Source: Rhizobium sp. BK251 (GTDB lineage Bacteria; Pseudomonadota; Alphaproteobacteria; Rhizobiales; Rhizobiaceae). Taken from it: 64,000 nt of DNA. Each line of letters starts with the position of its first letter. Within the stretch, counting starts at the first letter, position 1. Of the stretch, positions 1 through 8,660 are shown piece after piece. A program made the position numbers and the translations under genes. The stretch is taken from contig NZ_SLUQ01000002.1 of the NCBI RefSeq assembly GCF_004345245.1, forward strand, positions 186,001-250,000, in the 5' to 3' direction. Below the pieces are notes generated by a model, which saw only the letters and a program-made list of their open reading frames with translations, made no database searches and had not been told where the DNA came from.

Positions 1-656
1 GTGCAATCCACTCGACGTCCATCGTGCTGACAGTCATCATCCCGGCGGTGCTGTTCTACATGGCATGGCGCCGCCGCAAGGTGAACGAGAGCCACGGCAT
101 CGACGTCGAGCCCTTCGGCTTCTTCCTGGTACAGAACCTCGTCGTTGCAGCCGCCATCCTGTTCCTTGGCTACAATCTGTCGTCCTACAAGGGCCTTCCC
201 AACGTCCTGATCGTCATGCTGGTGCTCATTGCGGCCTACGCTTTCGTGACGCGTCGCACGACGATCGGCCGCCGCATCTATGCGATGGGCGGCAATGAAA
301 AGGCGACCAAGCTCTCGGGTATCAACACCGAGCGGCTGAGCTTCTACACCTTCGTCAACATGGGCGTTCTCGCCGGTCTTGCCGGCATGATTGTTGCTGC
401 CCGCCTGAATTCGGCGACGCCGAAGGCCGGCGCCGGCTTCGAACTCGACGTGATCGCAGCCTGCTTCATCGGCGGCGCATCCGCTTCCGGCGGTGTAGGC
501 AAGATCACGGGTGCGGTCATCGGCGCCTTCATCATGGGCGTGATGAACAACGGTATGTCGATCATCGGTCTCGGCATCGATTTCCAGCAGATGGTCAAGG
601 GCGGCGTTCTTCTCGCTGCCGTATTCTTCGACGTCTACAACAAGAACAAGGGCTGA
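1..656 (+). CDS. gguB: Sugar ABC transporter permease GguB (3' part, truncated by window edge)
   Basis: Inner-membrane permease of a CUT2-type monosaccharide importer that works with the ChvE binding protein and the GguA ATPase to import arabinose, xylose, galactose and related sugars. The reading frame is open from base 3, so the gene begins before the window; the GTG at 24 is internal. About 217 C-terminal residues are visible. They contain several hydrophobic membrane spans and the conserved cytoplasmic loop ending GRRIYAMGGNEKA, followed by ATKLSGI, which is typical of the RbsC/XylH/MmsB family and contacts the ATPase. The Gly-rich run GGASASGGVGKITGA near the end is also typical. The next gene is gguC, as in the Agrobacterium chvE-gguABC locus, which supports the GguB name over XylH. 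Confidence 0.9.
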   Translation, partial: AIHSTSIVLTVIIPAVLFYMAWRRRKVNESHGIDVEPFGFFLVQNLVVAAAILFLGYNLSSYKGLPNVLIVMLVLIAAYAFVTRRTTIGRRIYAMGGNEKATKLSGINTERLSFYTFVNMGVLAGLAGMIVAARLNSATPKAGAGFELDVIAACFIGGASASGGVGKITGAVIGAFIMGVMNNGMSIIGLGIDFQQMVKGGVLLAAVFFDVYNKNKG

Positions 657-699
657 TCCCAGAAGATCAGCTTCGATTTGCAGTCAGGCGATAGGCGTA

Positions 700-723
700 T
701 TCCGGCTCCAGCGGGAGCCGGAA
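700..723 (+). repeat. Intercistronic perfect hairpin between gguB and gguC
   Basis: A 10-bp perfect inverted repeat (TTCCGGCTCC, loop AGCG, GGAGCCGGAA) lies 44 bases after the gguB stop. No T-run follows, so it looks like an mRNA stabiliser or processing site rather than a full terminator. Its position could lower or separate expression of the catabolic genes from the transporter genes. Confidence 0.7.
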
Positions 724-772
724 AGGCGGAGCATTGCCGCCGTCGCCGCCTTACAGGAAAAGGAAGAAAGCC

Positions 773-1768
773 GTGCTTATTTCTCAGATCAAGGGTTCGA
801 ACGGAGAGATCATCGTTGCCGTGCGCGAGCCGGGCGGCTCCGCCAAGGTCGTCAAGAATGCGGGCAGCGTCTACAGGCTGGCGCTTGAAGCGGCAGACCA
901 CGGCAAGTCGCTGGTCTCGGTAATCGAGGCTCACGGTTTCGGCGACGCGATCGACCTCGAAAAGGCCTATGCAGAAGGTCGTTTCCTTCCGCCGGTTACT
1001 CATCCCGACGCGGCGCACCTGCACCTGACCGGTACCGGCCTGACCCATCTCGGCTCGGCCGCAACCCGTGACTCCATGCACAAGAAGACCACCGAGGCGG
1101 CTGAAGAAACGCTCACCGACTCGATGAAGATGTTCAAGATGGGCATCGAGGGCGGCAAGCCGAAAGCCGGAGAGAAGGGTGTGCAGCCCGAATGGTTCTA
1201 CAAGGGCAATGGCTACGGCGCCGTCGCTCCTGGTCAGCCGCTGGTTTCGCCCTCCTTTGCCCTCGACGGCGGTGAGGAACCGGAAATGGCGGGGATCTAT
1301 GTGATCGCCAAGGACGGTGCACCCTTCCGCATCGGCTTTGCGCTTTCCAACGAGTTTTCCGACCACGTCACCGAGCGGATCAACTACCTCTATCTCGCCC
1401 ATTCCAAGCTGCGTCCGGCGAGCTTCGGCCCCGAAATCCGCATCGGCGTGGCACCTGAGGACATCCGCGGCACCTCGCGCATCCGCCGCGGCGACAAGGT
1501 GATCTTCGAGAAGCCCTTCCTGTCGGGTGAGGCGAACATGTCCCATACCTTCGCCAATCTGGAGTACCATCACTTCAAGTATGGCCTGTTCCGAGTGCCC
1601 GGCGACGTGCATGTGCACATGTTCGGCACGGCGACCCTTTCCTTCGCGGATGGCGTCAAGACGGAAGAGGGGGATGTCTTCGAAATCGAAGTCGCCGATT
1701 TCGGGCTGCCGCTGAAGAACCCGCTGAAGGTTGCGGCTGAAGAAGAGATCGCTGTCAAGCAGCTTTGA
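773..1768 (+). CDS. gguC: GguC / AraD1 family protein, probable 2-keto-3-deoxy-L-arabinonate dehydratase
   Basis: Cytosolic protein of 331 residues in the fumarylacetoacetate-hydrolase-like superfamily (AraD1/GguC branch). Family members dehydrate 2-keto-3-deoxy-L-arabinonate to alpha-ketoglutaric semialdehyde, the third dehydration/oxidation stage of the non-phosphorylating arabinose pathway. The GTG at 773 is chosen because AGGAAAAGGAAG lies just upstream and the protein then starts MLISQIKG; an upstream ATG at 734 would add 13 non-conserved residues. The C-terminal half holds the expected FAH-type segments, for example FALSNEFSDH and LPLKNPL. Neighbours encode the preceding dehydratase (3333-5072) and the following dehydrogenase (1837-3270), which fits this step. 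The substrate is inferred from context. Confidence 0.88.
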   Translation: MLISQIKGSNGEIIVAVREPGGSAKVVKNAGSVYRLALEAADHGKSLVSVIEAHGFGDAIDLEKAYAEGRFLPPVTHPDAAHLHLTGTGLTHLGSAATRDSMHKKTTEAAEETLTDSMKMFKMGIEGGKPKAGEKGVQPEWFYKGNGYGAVAPGQPLVSPSFALDGGEEPEMAGIYVIAKDGAPFRIGFALSNEFSDHVTERINYLYLAHSKLRPASFGPEIRIGVAPEDIRGTSRIRRGDKVIFEKPFLSGEANMSHTFANLEYHHFKYGLFRVPGDVHVHMFGTATLSFADGVKTEEGDVFEIEVADFGLPLKNPLKVAAEEEIAVKQL

Positions 1769-1836
1769 GTTTCGAGGCCCGGCCGCTTCATGGCCGAGTC
1801 GCTATTTGTGAACGGTAAAGGAGGCTTGTAAGGCCC

Positions 1837-3270
1837 ATGACCATTTATCAAAACCTGATCGCCGGCGAATGGGTCGGCTCGGACGCAACCGAGAACATCA
1901 ATCCGTCCAACACCAAGGAAGTCGTCGGTCTCTACGCCAACGGCAGCGCCACCGACACGAAGGCAGCGATTGCTGCGGCGAAGGCTGCGTTTCCGGCCTG
2001 GTCGCGTTCGGGAATCTGGGAGCGCCACGTCATCCTGAAGAAGGCCGGCGATGAGATCATGGCGCGCAAGGACGAACTCGGCGCGCTGCTCGCCCGCGAG
2101 GAGGGCAAGACGTTGCCCGAGGCGATCGGCGAGACCATCCGTGCTTCGCAGATCTTCGAATTCTTCGCCGGCGAGGCGCTGCGGCTTGCGGGTGAGATCA
2201 TCCCCTCGGTGCGCCCGAACATCGGCGTCGAGATCACCCGCGACCCGCTCGGCGTCATCGGCATCATCACGCCCTGGAACTTCCCGATCGCCATTCCCGC
2301 CTGGAAGATCGCGCCGGCGCTCTGCTACGGCAACACCGTCGTCTTCAAGCCGGCCGAACTGGTGCCCGGCTGCTCCTGGGCGATCGTCGACATCCTGCAT
2401 CGCGCCGGCTTGCCGAAAGGCGTCCTGAACCTTGTCATGGGCAAGGGCTCGGTGGTTGGCCAGGCGATGCTCGACAGCCCCGATCTTGCCGGTATCACCT
2501 TCACCGGCTCGACCGGCACGGGCAAGCGCGTCGCCGTTGCATCGCTCGAGCATAACCGCAAGTTCCAGCTCGAAATGGGCGGCAAGAACCCGATGGTCGT
2601 GCTTGACGACGCCGACCTCACCGTTGCTGTCGAAGCGGCCGCCAATTCCGGCTTCTTCTCGACCGGCCAGCGCTGCACGGCTTCCTCGCGTCTGATCGTT
2701 ACGGAAGGCATCCACGACAAGTTCGTAGCGGCGCTCACCGAAAAGCTGAAGACGCTGGTCGTCGATGATGCGATGAAGCCGACCACGCACATCGGCCCGG
2801 TCGTGGACGAGCGGCAGCTGAAGACCGATACCGACTACATCGAGATCGGCAAGAAGGAAGGCGCCAAGCTCGCCTTCGGCGGCGAACTTGTCACGCGCGA
2901 GACGCCCGGCTTCTACCTGCAGCCGACGCTGTTTACCGAGGCGACCAACCAGATGCGCATCTCTCGCGAGGAAATCTTCGGGCCGGTCGTGTCTCTTATC
3001 CGGGTCAAGGACTACGACGAGGCGCTGGCAACCGCCAACGACACGCCCTTCGGCCTCTCGGCCGGCATCGCCACCACCAGCCTCAAGCACGCGACGCATT
3101 TCAAGCGCAACGTTGAGGCCGGCATGGTGATGGTCAACCTGCCGACCGCAGGCGTCGACTTCCATGTGCCGTTCGGGGGCCGCAAGGGCTCGTCCTATGG
3201 CCCGCGCGAGCAGGGCAAGTACGCCGCAGAGTTCTACACCACCGTCAAGACCAGCTACACGCTGGCTTGA
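1837..3270 (+). CDS. NAD(P)-dependent aldehyde dehydrogenase, probable alpha-ketoglutaric semialdehyde dehydrogenase
   Basis: Aldehyde dehydrogenase of 477 residues, the usual length for KGSADH. It would oxidise 2,5-dioxopentanoate to 2-oxoglutarate, the last step of the non-phosphorylating L-arabinose pathway (araE in the Azospirillum naming). Visible family marks are ITPWNFPIA near residue 145, FTGSTGTG, the general base Glu246 in LEMGGKNP, and the catalytic cysteine Cys280 in TGQRCTASS. EEIFGPV is present toward the end. A strong site, AAAGGAGG, lies 12 bases before the ATG. The gene sits 68 bases after gguC and 62 before the dehydratase on the same strand, so the set is probably one operon. 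Succinate semialdehyde dehydrogenase activity is the main alternative; context favours the arabinose role. Confidence 0.88.
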   Translation: MTIYQNLIAGEWVGSDATENINPSNTKEVVGLYANGSATDTKAAIAAAKAAFPAWSRSGIWERHVILKKAGDEIMARKDELGALLAREEGKTLPEAIGETIRASQIFEFFAGEALRLAGEIIPSVRPNIGVEITRDPLGVIGIITPWNFPIAIPAWKIAPALCYGNTVVFKPAELVPGCSWAIVDILHRAGLPKGVLNLVMGKGSVVGQAMLDSPDLAGITFTGSTGTGKRVAVASLEHNRKFQLEMGGKNPMVVLDDADLTVAVEAAANSGFFSTGQRCTASSRLIVTEGIHDKFVAALTEKLKTLVVDDAMKPTTHIGPVVDERQLKTDTDYIEIGKKEGAKLAFGGELVTRETPGFYLQPTLFTEATNQMRISREEIFGPVVSLIRVKDYDEALATANDTPFGLSAGIATTSLKHATHFKRNVEAGMVMVNLPTAGVDFHVPFGGRKGSSYGPREQGKYAAEFYTTVKTSYTLA

Positions 3271-3277
3271 GGCATTT

Positions 3278-3315
3278 GCGATGACCCGGGCCTCGAGAGC
3301 AGGCTCGGTCATCGC
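3278..3315 (+). repeat. Intercistronic imperfect hairpin before the arabinonate dehydratase gene
   Basis: GCGATGACC at 3278-3286 pairs with GGTCATCGC at 3307-3315, extended inward with a bulge to a small loop near CGAGAGC. It fills the gap between the aldehyde dehydrogenase and the dehydratase and is not followed by T's. A weaker hairpin, CGGCC/GGCCG at 1780-1796, occupies the gguC-dehydrogenase gap. Confidence 0.6.
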
Positions 3316-3332
3316 CTGAAGGATAGAAGATT

Positions 3333-5072
3333 ATGAAGAAGAAAGCCGAGTGGCCGCGGAAGCTGAGGTCGCAGGAATGGTACGGCGGTACGAGCCGCGA
3401 CGTGATCTATCACCGCGGTTGGCTGAAGAACCAGGGGTATCCGCACGACCTGTTCGACGGGCGTCCGGTTATCGGCATCCTCAACACCTGGTCGGATATG
3501 ACGCCGTGCAACGGCCATCTGCGAGAACTCGCGGAGAAGGTGAAGGCGGGCGTATGGGAGGCCGGCGGCTTCCCGCTTGAGGTGCCGGTGTTCTCGGCGT
3601 CGGAAAACACCTTCCGTCCGACCGCGATGATGTACCGCAACCTTGCCGCTCTCGCGGTGGAGGAGGCGATCCGCGGCCAGCCCATGGATGGCTGCGTGCT
3701 GCTGGTCGGCTGCGACAAGACTACGCCGTCGCTGATCATGGGAGCCGCTTCCGTCAATCTGCCTTCGATCGTCGTCACCGGCGGCCCGATGCTGAACGGC
3801 TATTTCCGCGGTGAACGCGTCGGCTCCGGCACGCATCTTTGGAAGTTTTCCGAGATGGTGAAGGCCGGCGAGATGACGCAGGCCGAGTTCCTGGAAGCTG
3901 AAGCCTCGATGAGCCGCTCGTCGGGCACCTGCAACACCATGGGCACCGCCTCCACCATGGCCTCCATGGCTGAAGCGCTCGGTATGGCGCTGTCCGGCAA
4001 CGCCGCGATCCCGGGCGTCGACTCTCGCCGCAAGGTCATGGCGCAGCTTACCGGTCGCCGCATCGTGCAGATGGTCAAGGACGACCTGACGCCCTCCGAC
4101 ATCATGACGAAGCAGGCCTTCGAGAACGCCATCCGCACCAATGCGGCGATCGGCGGATCGACCAACGCCGTCATCCACCTGCTCGCCATGGCCGGCCGCG
4201 TCGGCATCGACCTGACGCTGGACGACTGGGATCGCTGTGGCCGCGACGTGCCGACGATCGTCAACCTGATGCCGTCGGGCAAGTACCTGATGGAAGAGTT
4301 CTTCTACGCTGGCGGTTTGCCGGTGGTGCTGAAGCGCCTCGGCGAGGCGGGTCTCCTGCACAAGGACGCGCTGACGGTCTCCGGCGAAACCGTGTGGGAC
4401 GAGGTCAAGGACGTCGTCAACTGGAACGAGGACGTGATCCTCCCGGCCGAAAGGGCGCTGACGCAGTCGGGCGGCATTGTCGTGCTGCGTGGCAATCTCG
4501 CGCCGAAGGGTGCGGTGCTGAAGCCGTCTGCCGCTTCGCCGCATCTGTTGACGCATCGTGGCCGCGCCGTGGTGTTCGAGGACATCGACGACTACAAGGC
4601 CAAGATCAACGACGACAATCTCGACATCGACGAGACCTGCGTCATGGTCATGAAGAACTGTGGGCCGAAGGGCTACCCGGGCATGGCCGAGGTCGGCAAC
4701 ATGGGCCTTCCGCCCAAGGTGTTGAAGAAGGGCATCACCGACATGGTGCGCATCTCCGACGCCCGCATGTCCGGCACGGCTTACGGTACGGTCGTGCTGC
4801 ACACGTCGCCGGAAGCCGCTGTCGGCGGGCCGCTCGCCGTGGTGAAGAACGGCGACATAATCGAGCTCGACGTGCCTAACCGCCGCCTGCATGTCGACAT
4901 TTCCGACGAGGAAATGGCGCGCCGGCTTGCCGAATGGCAGCCGAACCATGATCTGCCGACGTCCGGCTACGCCTGGCTGCATCAGCAGCACGTCCAGGGA
5001 GCCGATACCGGCGCCGACCTCGACTTCCTCAAGGGATGTCGTGGAAACGCGGTCGGTAAGGACAGCCACTAA
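3333..5072 (+). CDS. L-arabinonate dehydratase (IlvD/Edd family)
   Basis: Fe-S dehydratase of 579 residues that would convert L-arabinonate to 2-keto-3-deoxy-L-arabinonate; the gene is araC or araD in different naming schemes. The three cysteines expected to hold the [2Fe-2S] cluster are visible: Cys59 in MTPCNGH, Cys127 in GCDKTTP and Cys200 in SGTCNTMG. This spacing is that of the pentonate dehydratase branch typified by the Rhizobium L-arabinonate dehydratase, which has the same overall length. The ISDARMSGTAYG segment near residue 480 is the usual C-terminal signature. It is the last gene of the arabinose operon and is followed directly by a terminator. Dihydroxyacid dehydratase (IlvD) is less likely because of the operon and the protein length. 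Confidence 0.9.
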   Translation: MKKKAEWPRKLRSQEWYGGTSRDVIYHRGWLKNQGYPHDLFDGRPVIGILNTWSDMTPCNGHLRELAEKVKAGVWEAGGFPLEVPVFSASENTFRPTAMMYRNLAALAVEEAIRGQPMDGCVLLVGCDKTTPSLIMGAASVNLPSIVVTGGPMLNGYFRGERVGSGTHLWKFSEMVKAGEMTQAEFLEAEASMSRSSGTCNTMGTASTMASMAEALGMALSGNAAIPGVDSRRKVMAQLTGRRIVQMVKDDLTPSDIMTKQAFENAIRTNAAIGGSTNAVIHLLAMAGRVGIDLTLDDWDRCGRDVPTIVNLMPSGKYLMEEFFYAGGLPVVLKRLGEAGLLHKDALTVSGETVWDEVKDVVNWNEDVILPAERALTQSGGIVVLRGNLAPKGAVLKPSAASPHLLTHRGRAVVFEDIDDYKAKINDDNLDIDETCVMVMKNCGPKGYPGMAEVGNMGLPPKVLKKGITDMVRISDARMSGTAYGTVVLHTSPEAAVGGPLAVVKNGDIIELDVPNRRLHVDISDEEMARRLAEWQPNHDLPTSGYAWLHQQHVQGADTGADLDFLKGCRGNAVGKDSH

Positions 5073-5106
5073 GGCTGGGCGCATCCGAACTGCAAATCGA
5101 CGATGA

Positions 5107-5134
5107 GGCGGGGCGTAAGCTCCGCCTTTTCTTT
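5107..5134 (+). terminator. Rho-independent terminator of the arabinose operon
   Basis: GGCGGGGC (5107-5114) pairs with GCTCCGCC (5119-5126), including one G-U pair, around a GTAA tetraloop. TTTTCTTT follows at once. It lies 35 bases after the dehydratase stop and just before the convergent cupin gene. Confidence 0.88.
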
Positions 5135-5139
5135 GACCG

Positions 5140-5619
5140 CTATTCGGCTGCCGCTTCCTTCGGCAATACGAACTCGATGCCAGCGCGCTGGCCGATTTCG
5201 ATCAGGCGCGGAATATCCGGCGCCTCGCCGTCCGGCGGGGGCAGCTCACGTGTTCCGGGCGGCATTGGTCGGCCGGCTTCCGAGAAGAAGGTGTCGTGCA
5301 CCTTGCCGGGCACATTGATGATCAACATGCGCGCGGGTGCGTCGCTCACATTTGTAAAGGCGTGTACCGCGCCCCTGGGCACCTTCACGAAACTTCCCGT
5401 GGAGACGAGCCTCGCGCTGCCCTCGAGGATGAACTCGAAGGTTCCCTCCAGGACATAAAAGGATTCGTCGTCATCGGGATGACGGTTCAGCGGCGGGCCG
5501 GCGCCGGGCGCAACGGTGGCTTCCACGAGGCTGAAGGTGTCGCCCGTTTCCGGGCTTCGCGCGAGGAAGCGGAGAAGAATTCCCAGAAGATAATAGGTAT
5601 CGGTCTGCACTGCTGACAT
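5140..5619 (-). CDS. Cupin-domain protein
   Basis: Small single-domain cupin of 159 residues. The first cupin motif is readable as the run around HPDDDESFYVLEGTFEF (residues about 43-60), and the second as PRGAVHAFTNVSD. A metal site from His and Glu residues is likely. The start at 5619 (MSAVQTD) is chosen because GGGGGGAA lies just upstream; an open frame continues further but without conserved sequence. It is convergent with the arabinose operon and divergent from the transglutaminase gene at 5996. Substrate is unknown; cupins of this kind include dioxygenases, sugar-binding proteins and quercetinase-like proteins. Confidence 0.8.
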   Translation of the reverse strand: MSAVQTDTYYLLGILLRFLARSPETGDTFSLVEATVAPGAGPPLNRHPDDDESFYVLEGTFEFILEGSARLVSTGSFVKVPRGAVHAFTNVSDAPARMLIINVPGKVHDTFFSEAGRPMPPGTRELPPPDGEAPDIPRLIEIGQRAGIEFVLPKEAAAE

Positions 5620-5995
5620 GGCCTGTTCCCCCCGGATATCAGGTGTTGAGCTGCATTCCGACGGCGAGGATATCATGGAACTGGCATCTGGAGATGACGG
5701 AAAGTTTCGGCGACGCATTCTCGTGATGGAGCCTCTAAGGGGACAAATCGGGGCCCTCAGCCCGCACAACGCGAAAAGACAGGGCACGGCGATTTGCGTT
5801 GCGCAAACCCTCGTCAATGACTATGCCGGTTCAGTCGCCTCGATCTGCGAGGCGGGTCCCGCCGGTGGGCGAGTGCGGTCAATTCCTCTTCTCATTCCGC
5901 TCTGCGCAGGGGCGGGAATTTGACCAGCGAAACTCCGCCGTTCGCCATCGACGTCGGCGCCTCGACCTTTCCAAGCCTGTTTTCCGGGTTAAGCA
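5620..5995. promoter_or_regulatory. Divergent intergenic region (cupin / transglutaminase)
   Basis: These 376 bases hold no convincing gene. They must carry the promoters of the cupin gene (leftward) and of the transglutaminase gene (rightward). Two symmetric elements are visible: TTTGCG-TTG-CGCAAA at 5793-5807, which looks like an operator, and GGCGGG-T-CCCGCC at 5851-5863. I see no clear -35/-10 pair. Confidence 0.4.
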
Positions 5996-6889
5996 ATGAC
6001 CGTTTTTTCAGTGAAGCATATCACCCAGTATCTTTATAAGCGGCCCGTCGCCTTCGGCGAGCATCGGGTGATGTTCCGGCCGCGCGATAGTTTCGATCAA
6101 CGGCTTCTGGATGCGAAGATCAAGGTCGAGCCGGAGCCGAGCCAGATCCGGTGGATCCATGACGTTTTCGGCAATTGCATCGCGCTCATCGATATCGCCA
6201 GTCCGGCGCGCGAACTTCGGTTTGAGACGCATATCCGTCTGGAGCATACGCCGCAGGTCTCCCTTGATCTCGAGATCGATCATGAGGCATTGATCTATCC
6301 GTTTTCCTACGATGCCGATGAGGAGGCGGATCTCGCTTGCACGATGGTCCGCCACTATGCCGACCCGGATGAGGAAGTGGCGCGCTGGGCGAGGCAGTTC
6401 GTGCCTTCCGGCAAGACCGTGCAGACCGGTCACCTGCTGATGACGCTGTGCTATGCCATTCGCGAAAGCTTCGTCTATGCCCGGCGCTCGGAGCGCGGCA
6501 CGCAGACGCCGACCCAAACCTTACAGCGACGCCAGGGTACCTGCCGCGACTTTGCGCTGCTGATGATGGAGGCCGCGCGCTCCCTTGGCCTGGCCGCCCG
6601 CTTCGTCACCGGCTACATCTATGTTCCGGATCGCGACGGCTCGACCACGCTCGGCGGCGGATCGACCCATGCCTGGTGCCAGGTCTATCTCCCGGGAGCC
6701 GGATGGGTCGAGTTCGATCCCACAAACGGCATCGTCGGCAACCGCGATCTCATCCGGGTCGGCGTCGCGCGCGATCCCCGGCAGGCCATTCCGCTTTCGG
6801 GAAGCTATGACGGCGAAGCCGAGGACTTCGACGACATGATGGTGCAGGTGAATGTCACTACCGAGGCGCCGGTCGAACAAGGACTCTAG
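5996..6889 (+). CDS. Transglutaminase-like (papain-fold) protein 1
   Basis: Protein of 297 residues with an N-terminal beta-rich region typical of bacterial transglutaminase family members (residues 1-100) and a papain-fold core. The catalytic triad is complete: Cys183 in GTCRDFA, His225 in STHAWCQ and Asp241 in EFDPTNG. No signal peptide is seen, so it is probably cytosolic. Such proteins act as peptidases or amide-forming enzymes on small peptides. It is one of three paralogues here next to alpha-E and ATP-grasp genes, a combination linked to ribosome-independent synthesis or processing of a peptide-like product. The acidic C-terminus is not conserved. The natural substrate is not known. 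Confidence 0.88.
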   Translation: MTVFSVKHITQYLYKRPVAFGEHRVMFRPRDSFDQRLLDAKIKVEPEPSQIRWIHDVFGNCIALIDIASPARELRFETHIRLEHTPQVSLDLEIDHEALIYPFSYDADEEADLACTMVRHYADPDEEVARWARQFVPSGKTVQTGHLLMTLCYAIRESFVYARRSERGTQTPTQTLQRRQGTCRDFALLMMEAARSLGLAARFVTGYIYVPDRDGSTTLGGGSTHAWCQVYLPGAGWVEFDPTNGIVGNRDLIRVGVARDPRQAIPLSGSYDGEAEDFDDMMVQVNVTTEAPVEQGL

Positions 6890-6980
6890 AGAATTCCCCG
6901 GCGACTTTGGAACGTTCGCGCATCGGCGGCGTTCACCCTAGCCTCCAAACCGGAGGCAGCGTCGTTGACGGGGAGTATCA

Positions 6981-7790
6981 ATGAAGATTCGGGCTGGTTT
7001 CACTATCGGGTACAAATGTGCGCATCCGACCCCGATGCTGCTGGTCTTGAACATTCATCCTTCGCGCCGCACCGATCTTCTGACCGCTCAGGTTCTCAGC
7101 TTCAGCCAGCCCATCGACGCCTGGAACTATATCGATACGTTCGGCAATTCGTGCACGCGCATCATGGCGCCCGGCGGCCTGATGACGATTTCAACGGAAT
7201 TCGAGATCTACGACAGCGGCCAGCCTGATACCGTTCCGGTCGATGCCGTGCAGCACGAAATCAAGGATCTGCCGGACGATGTTCTCGTCTTTCTGCTGGG
7301 AAGCCGGTACTGCGATACCGACCGGCTGGGCGATTTTGCCTGGAAGACGTTCTCTGATACGCCGCTCGGCTGGGCGCGGGTTCAGGCGATCTGCGATTTC
7401 GTGAACAATCACATAACCTTCGACTACCAGAAGGCCGATGCGCTTCGCACGGCCCACGGCGGTTATGTCGACAGGACCGGCGTCTGCAGGGACTTTGCCC
7501 ATCTCGCCATTACGCTCTGCCGCTGCATGAACATTCCCGCGCGCTATTGCACCGGCTACCTCGGCGATATCGGTGTGCCGCCCGATCCTGCACCCATGGA
7601 CTTCAGCGCCTGGTTCGAGGTGTTCCTTGGCGGCCATTGGCATACGGCCGATGCTCGCCACAATGTTCCGCGCATCGGCCGGATACTGATGGCGACCGGC
7701 CGAGATGCCACCGACGTCGCCTTGTCGACCGCCTTCGGTCCTGCGGAACTCGCCGAGTTCTCGGTGGTCACCGAGGAGATCGCGACATAA
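6981..7790 (+). CDS. Transglutaminase-like protein 2, with the usual catalytic histidine position occupied by serine
   Basis: Paralogue of 269 residues. The nucleophile Cys169 is clear in TGVCRDFAH and an Asp is present in HTADARHN near residue 224. The position that holds the catalytic His in the paralogues (HAW) reads DFSAWFEV here, so Ser209 replaces it. This may be a feature of the subfamily, with another histidine such as His221 serving, or the enzyme may be altered. It lies 91 bases after transglutaminase 1 on the same strand and is probably co-transcribed. The tail GRDATDVALST is typical of this subfamily. Convergent with the third paralogue, 31 bases away. Confidence 0.85.
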   Translation: MKIRAGFTIGYKCAHPTPMLLVLNIHPSRRTDLLTAQVLSFSQPIDAWNYIDTFGNSCTRIMAPGGLMTISTEFEIYDSGQPDTVPVDAVQHEIKDLPDDVLVFLLGSRYCDTDRLGDFAWKTFSDTPLGWARVQAICDFVNNHITFDYQKADALRTAHGGYVDRTGVCRDFAHLAITLCRCMNIPARYCTGYLGDIGVPPDPAPMDFSAWFEVFLGGHWHTADARHNVPRIGRILMATGRDATDVALSTAFGPAELAEFSVVTEEIAT

Positions 7791-7821
7791 GACCGTTCGA
7801 TGACCGAGGCCCGGGCCGTCG

Positions 7822-8640
7822 TCAACTCTGGCTCTGTACCTGTTCTTGACCCTTGACCGTTACCGTCACGGACAGCTTTTCGCCGGGCGTGCCGATGCGC
7901 ATCCCGGAAACCGGTGCGGCGTCCCGGTAGCAGAGGCCGGACGAGATCCGCACATACCGGTCGTCGGGGCAGATGTTGTTGGCGGGGTCGAAGCCCACCC
8001 AGCCGAGGCTCGGTATATGCGCCTCACCCCAGGCATGCGTCGCCGCCTGCTCCGCCTTGCCCTCCATCATCAGATAGCCGGAGACGTAGCGGGCTGGGAT
8101 CTGCAATGCCCGGGCGGCGGTGACGAAGATATGGGCGTGGTCCTGGCAGACGCCGCTTCGCGCCTCGAGGGCCTGCTCGGCGGTCGTTTCCGTGTTGCTC
8201 GATCCGGGCCTGTATTCGACTTGCTCGTGGATGGCATCCATCAGTGCATGCATCCTGGCGAGCTCGCTGTCGCCCTCTGCGCGGCGGATCAGCTCACGCG
8301 TCATTTTTCCGGGCTTCGTCCGCGATGTCTCGCGCAGGAAGAGCCAGAGCGGGCAAAAGCCCGTATGAGGGCCGACGACGCCGGTCAGGTCTTCCGTCTC
8401 CACCTCGCCGGAGGCAACGATGCGCGTGCCCTCACGCTCGCCATACACGGAGACCAGATTCACCAGATTGTCGAACTGGTCGTCATACTCCACTTCGCTA
8501 TGGGCCTCGCCGACATCGACCGTCCAGTTGATGACACGCTGGCCGGGCGTGTCGCGTGGCGTAAGTCGCAGCCGCTGCAATGAGAATTGCACGGGCTCCT
8601 CGTACTTGTACTCGGTGATGTGATCGATTTTCAGTCGCAT
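7822..8640 (-). CDS. Transglutaminase-like protein 3
   Basis: Third paralogue, 272 residues, with a full triad: Cys165 in GVCQDHAH, His202 in THAWGEAH and Asp218 in GFDPANN. The N-terminus MRLKIDHITEYKYEEP matches the usual start of this family. I use the ATG at 8640 because GGGGGTG lies just upstream; a GTG at 8664 that overlaps the alpha-E stop has no ribosome site. It is the last gene of a leftward operon of ATP-grasp, alpha-E and transglutaminase, the order often found for this system. In such operons the transglutaminase is proposed to cleave or cross-link the ligated peptide product. Confidence 0.88.
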   Translation of the reverse strand: MRLKIDHITEYKYEEPVQFSLQRLRLTPRDTPGQRVINWTVDVGEAHSEVEYDDQFDNLVNLVSVYGEREGTRIVASGEVETEDLTGVVGPHTGFCPLWLFLRETSRTKPGKMTRELIRRAEGDSELARMHALMDAIHEQVEYRPGSSNTETTAEQALEARSGVCQDHAHIFVTAARALQIPARYVSGYLMMEGKAEQAATHAWGEAHIPSLGWVGFDPANNICPDDRYVRISSGLCYRDAAPVSGMRIGTPGEKLSVTVTVKGQEQVQSQS

Positions 8641-8660
8641 GTCCGCACCCCCGTGCCCGC

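Noticed and set aside
1570..3312. Long - strand open frame (580 codons) across the aldehyde dehydrogenase gene
   Set aside because: Shadow of a real gene with Glu246/Cys280 motifs on the other strand.
3309..5084. Long - strand open frame (591 codons) across the arabinonate dehydratase gene
   Set aside because: Antisense to a well conserved enzyme with intact cysteine motifs; the translation is Arg/His-rich noise.
5618..5923. Possible small + strand gene upstream of transglutaminase 1
   Set aside because: No recognisable motif, overlaps the cupin start region and has no ribosome site; treated as promoter DNA.
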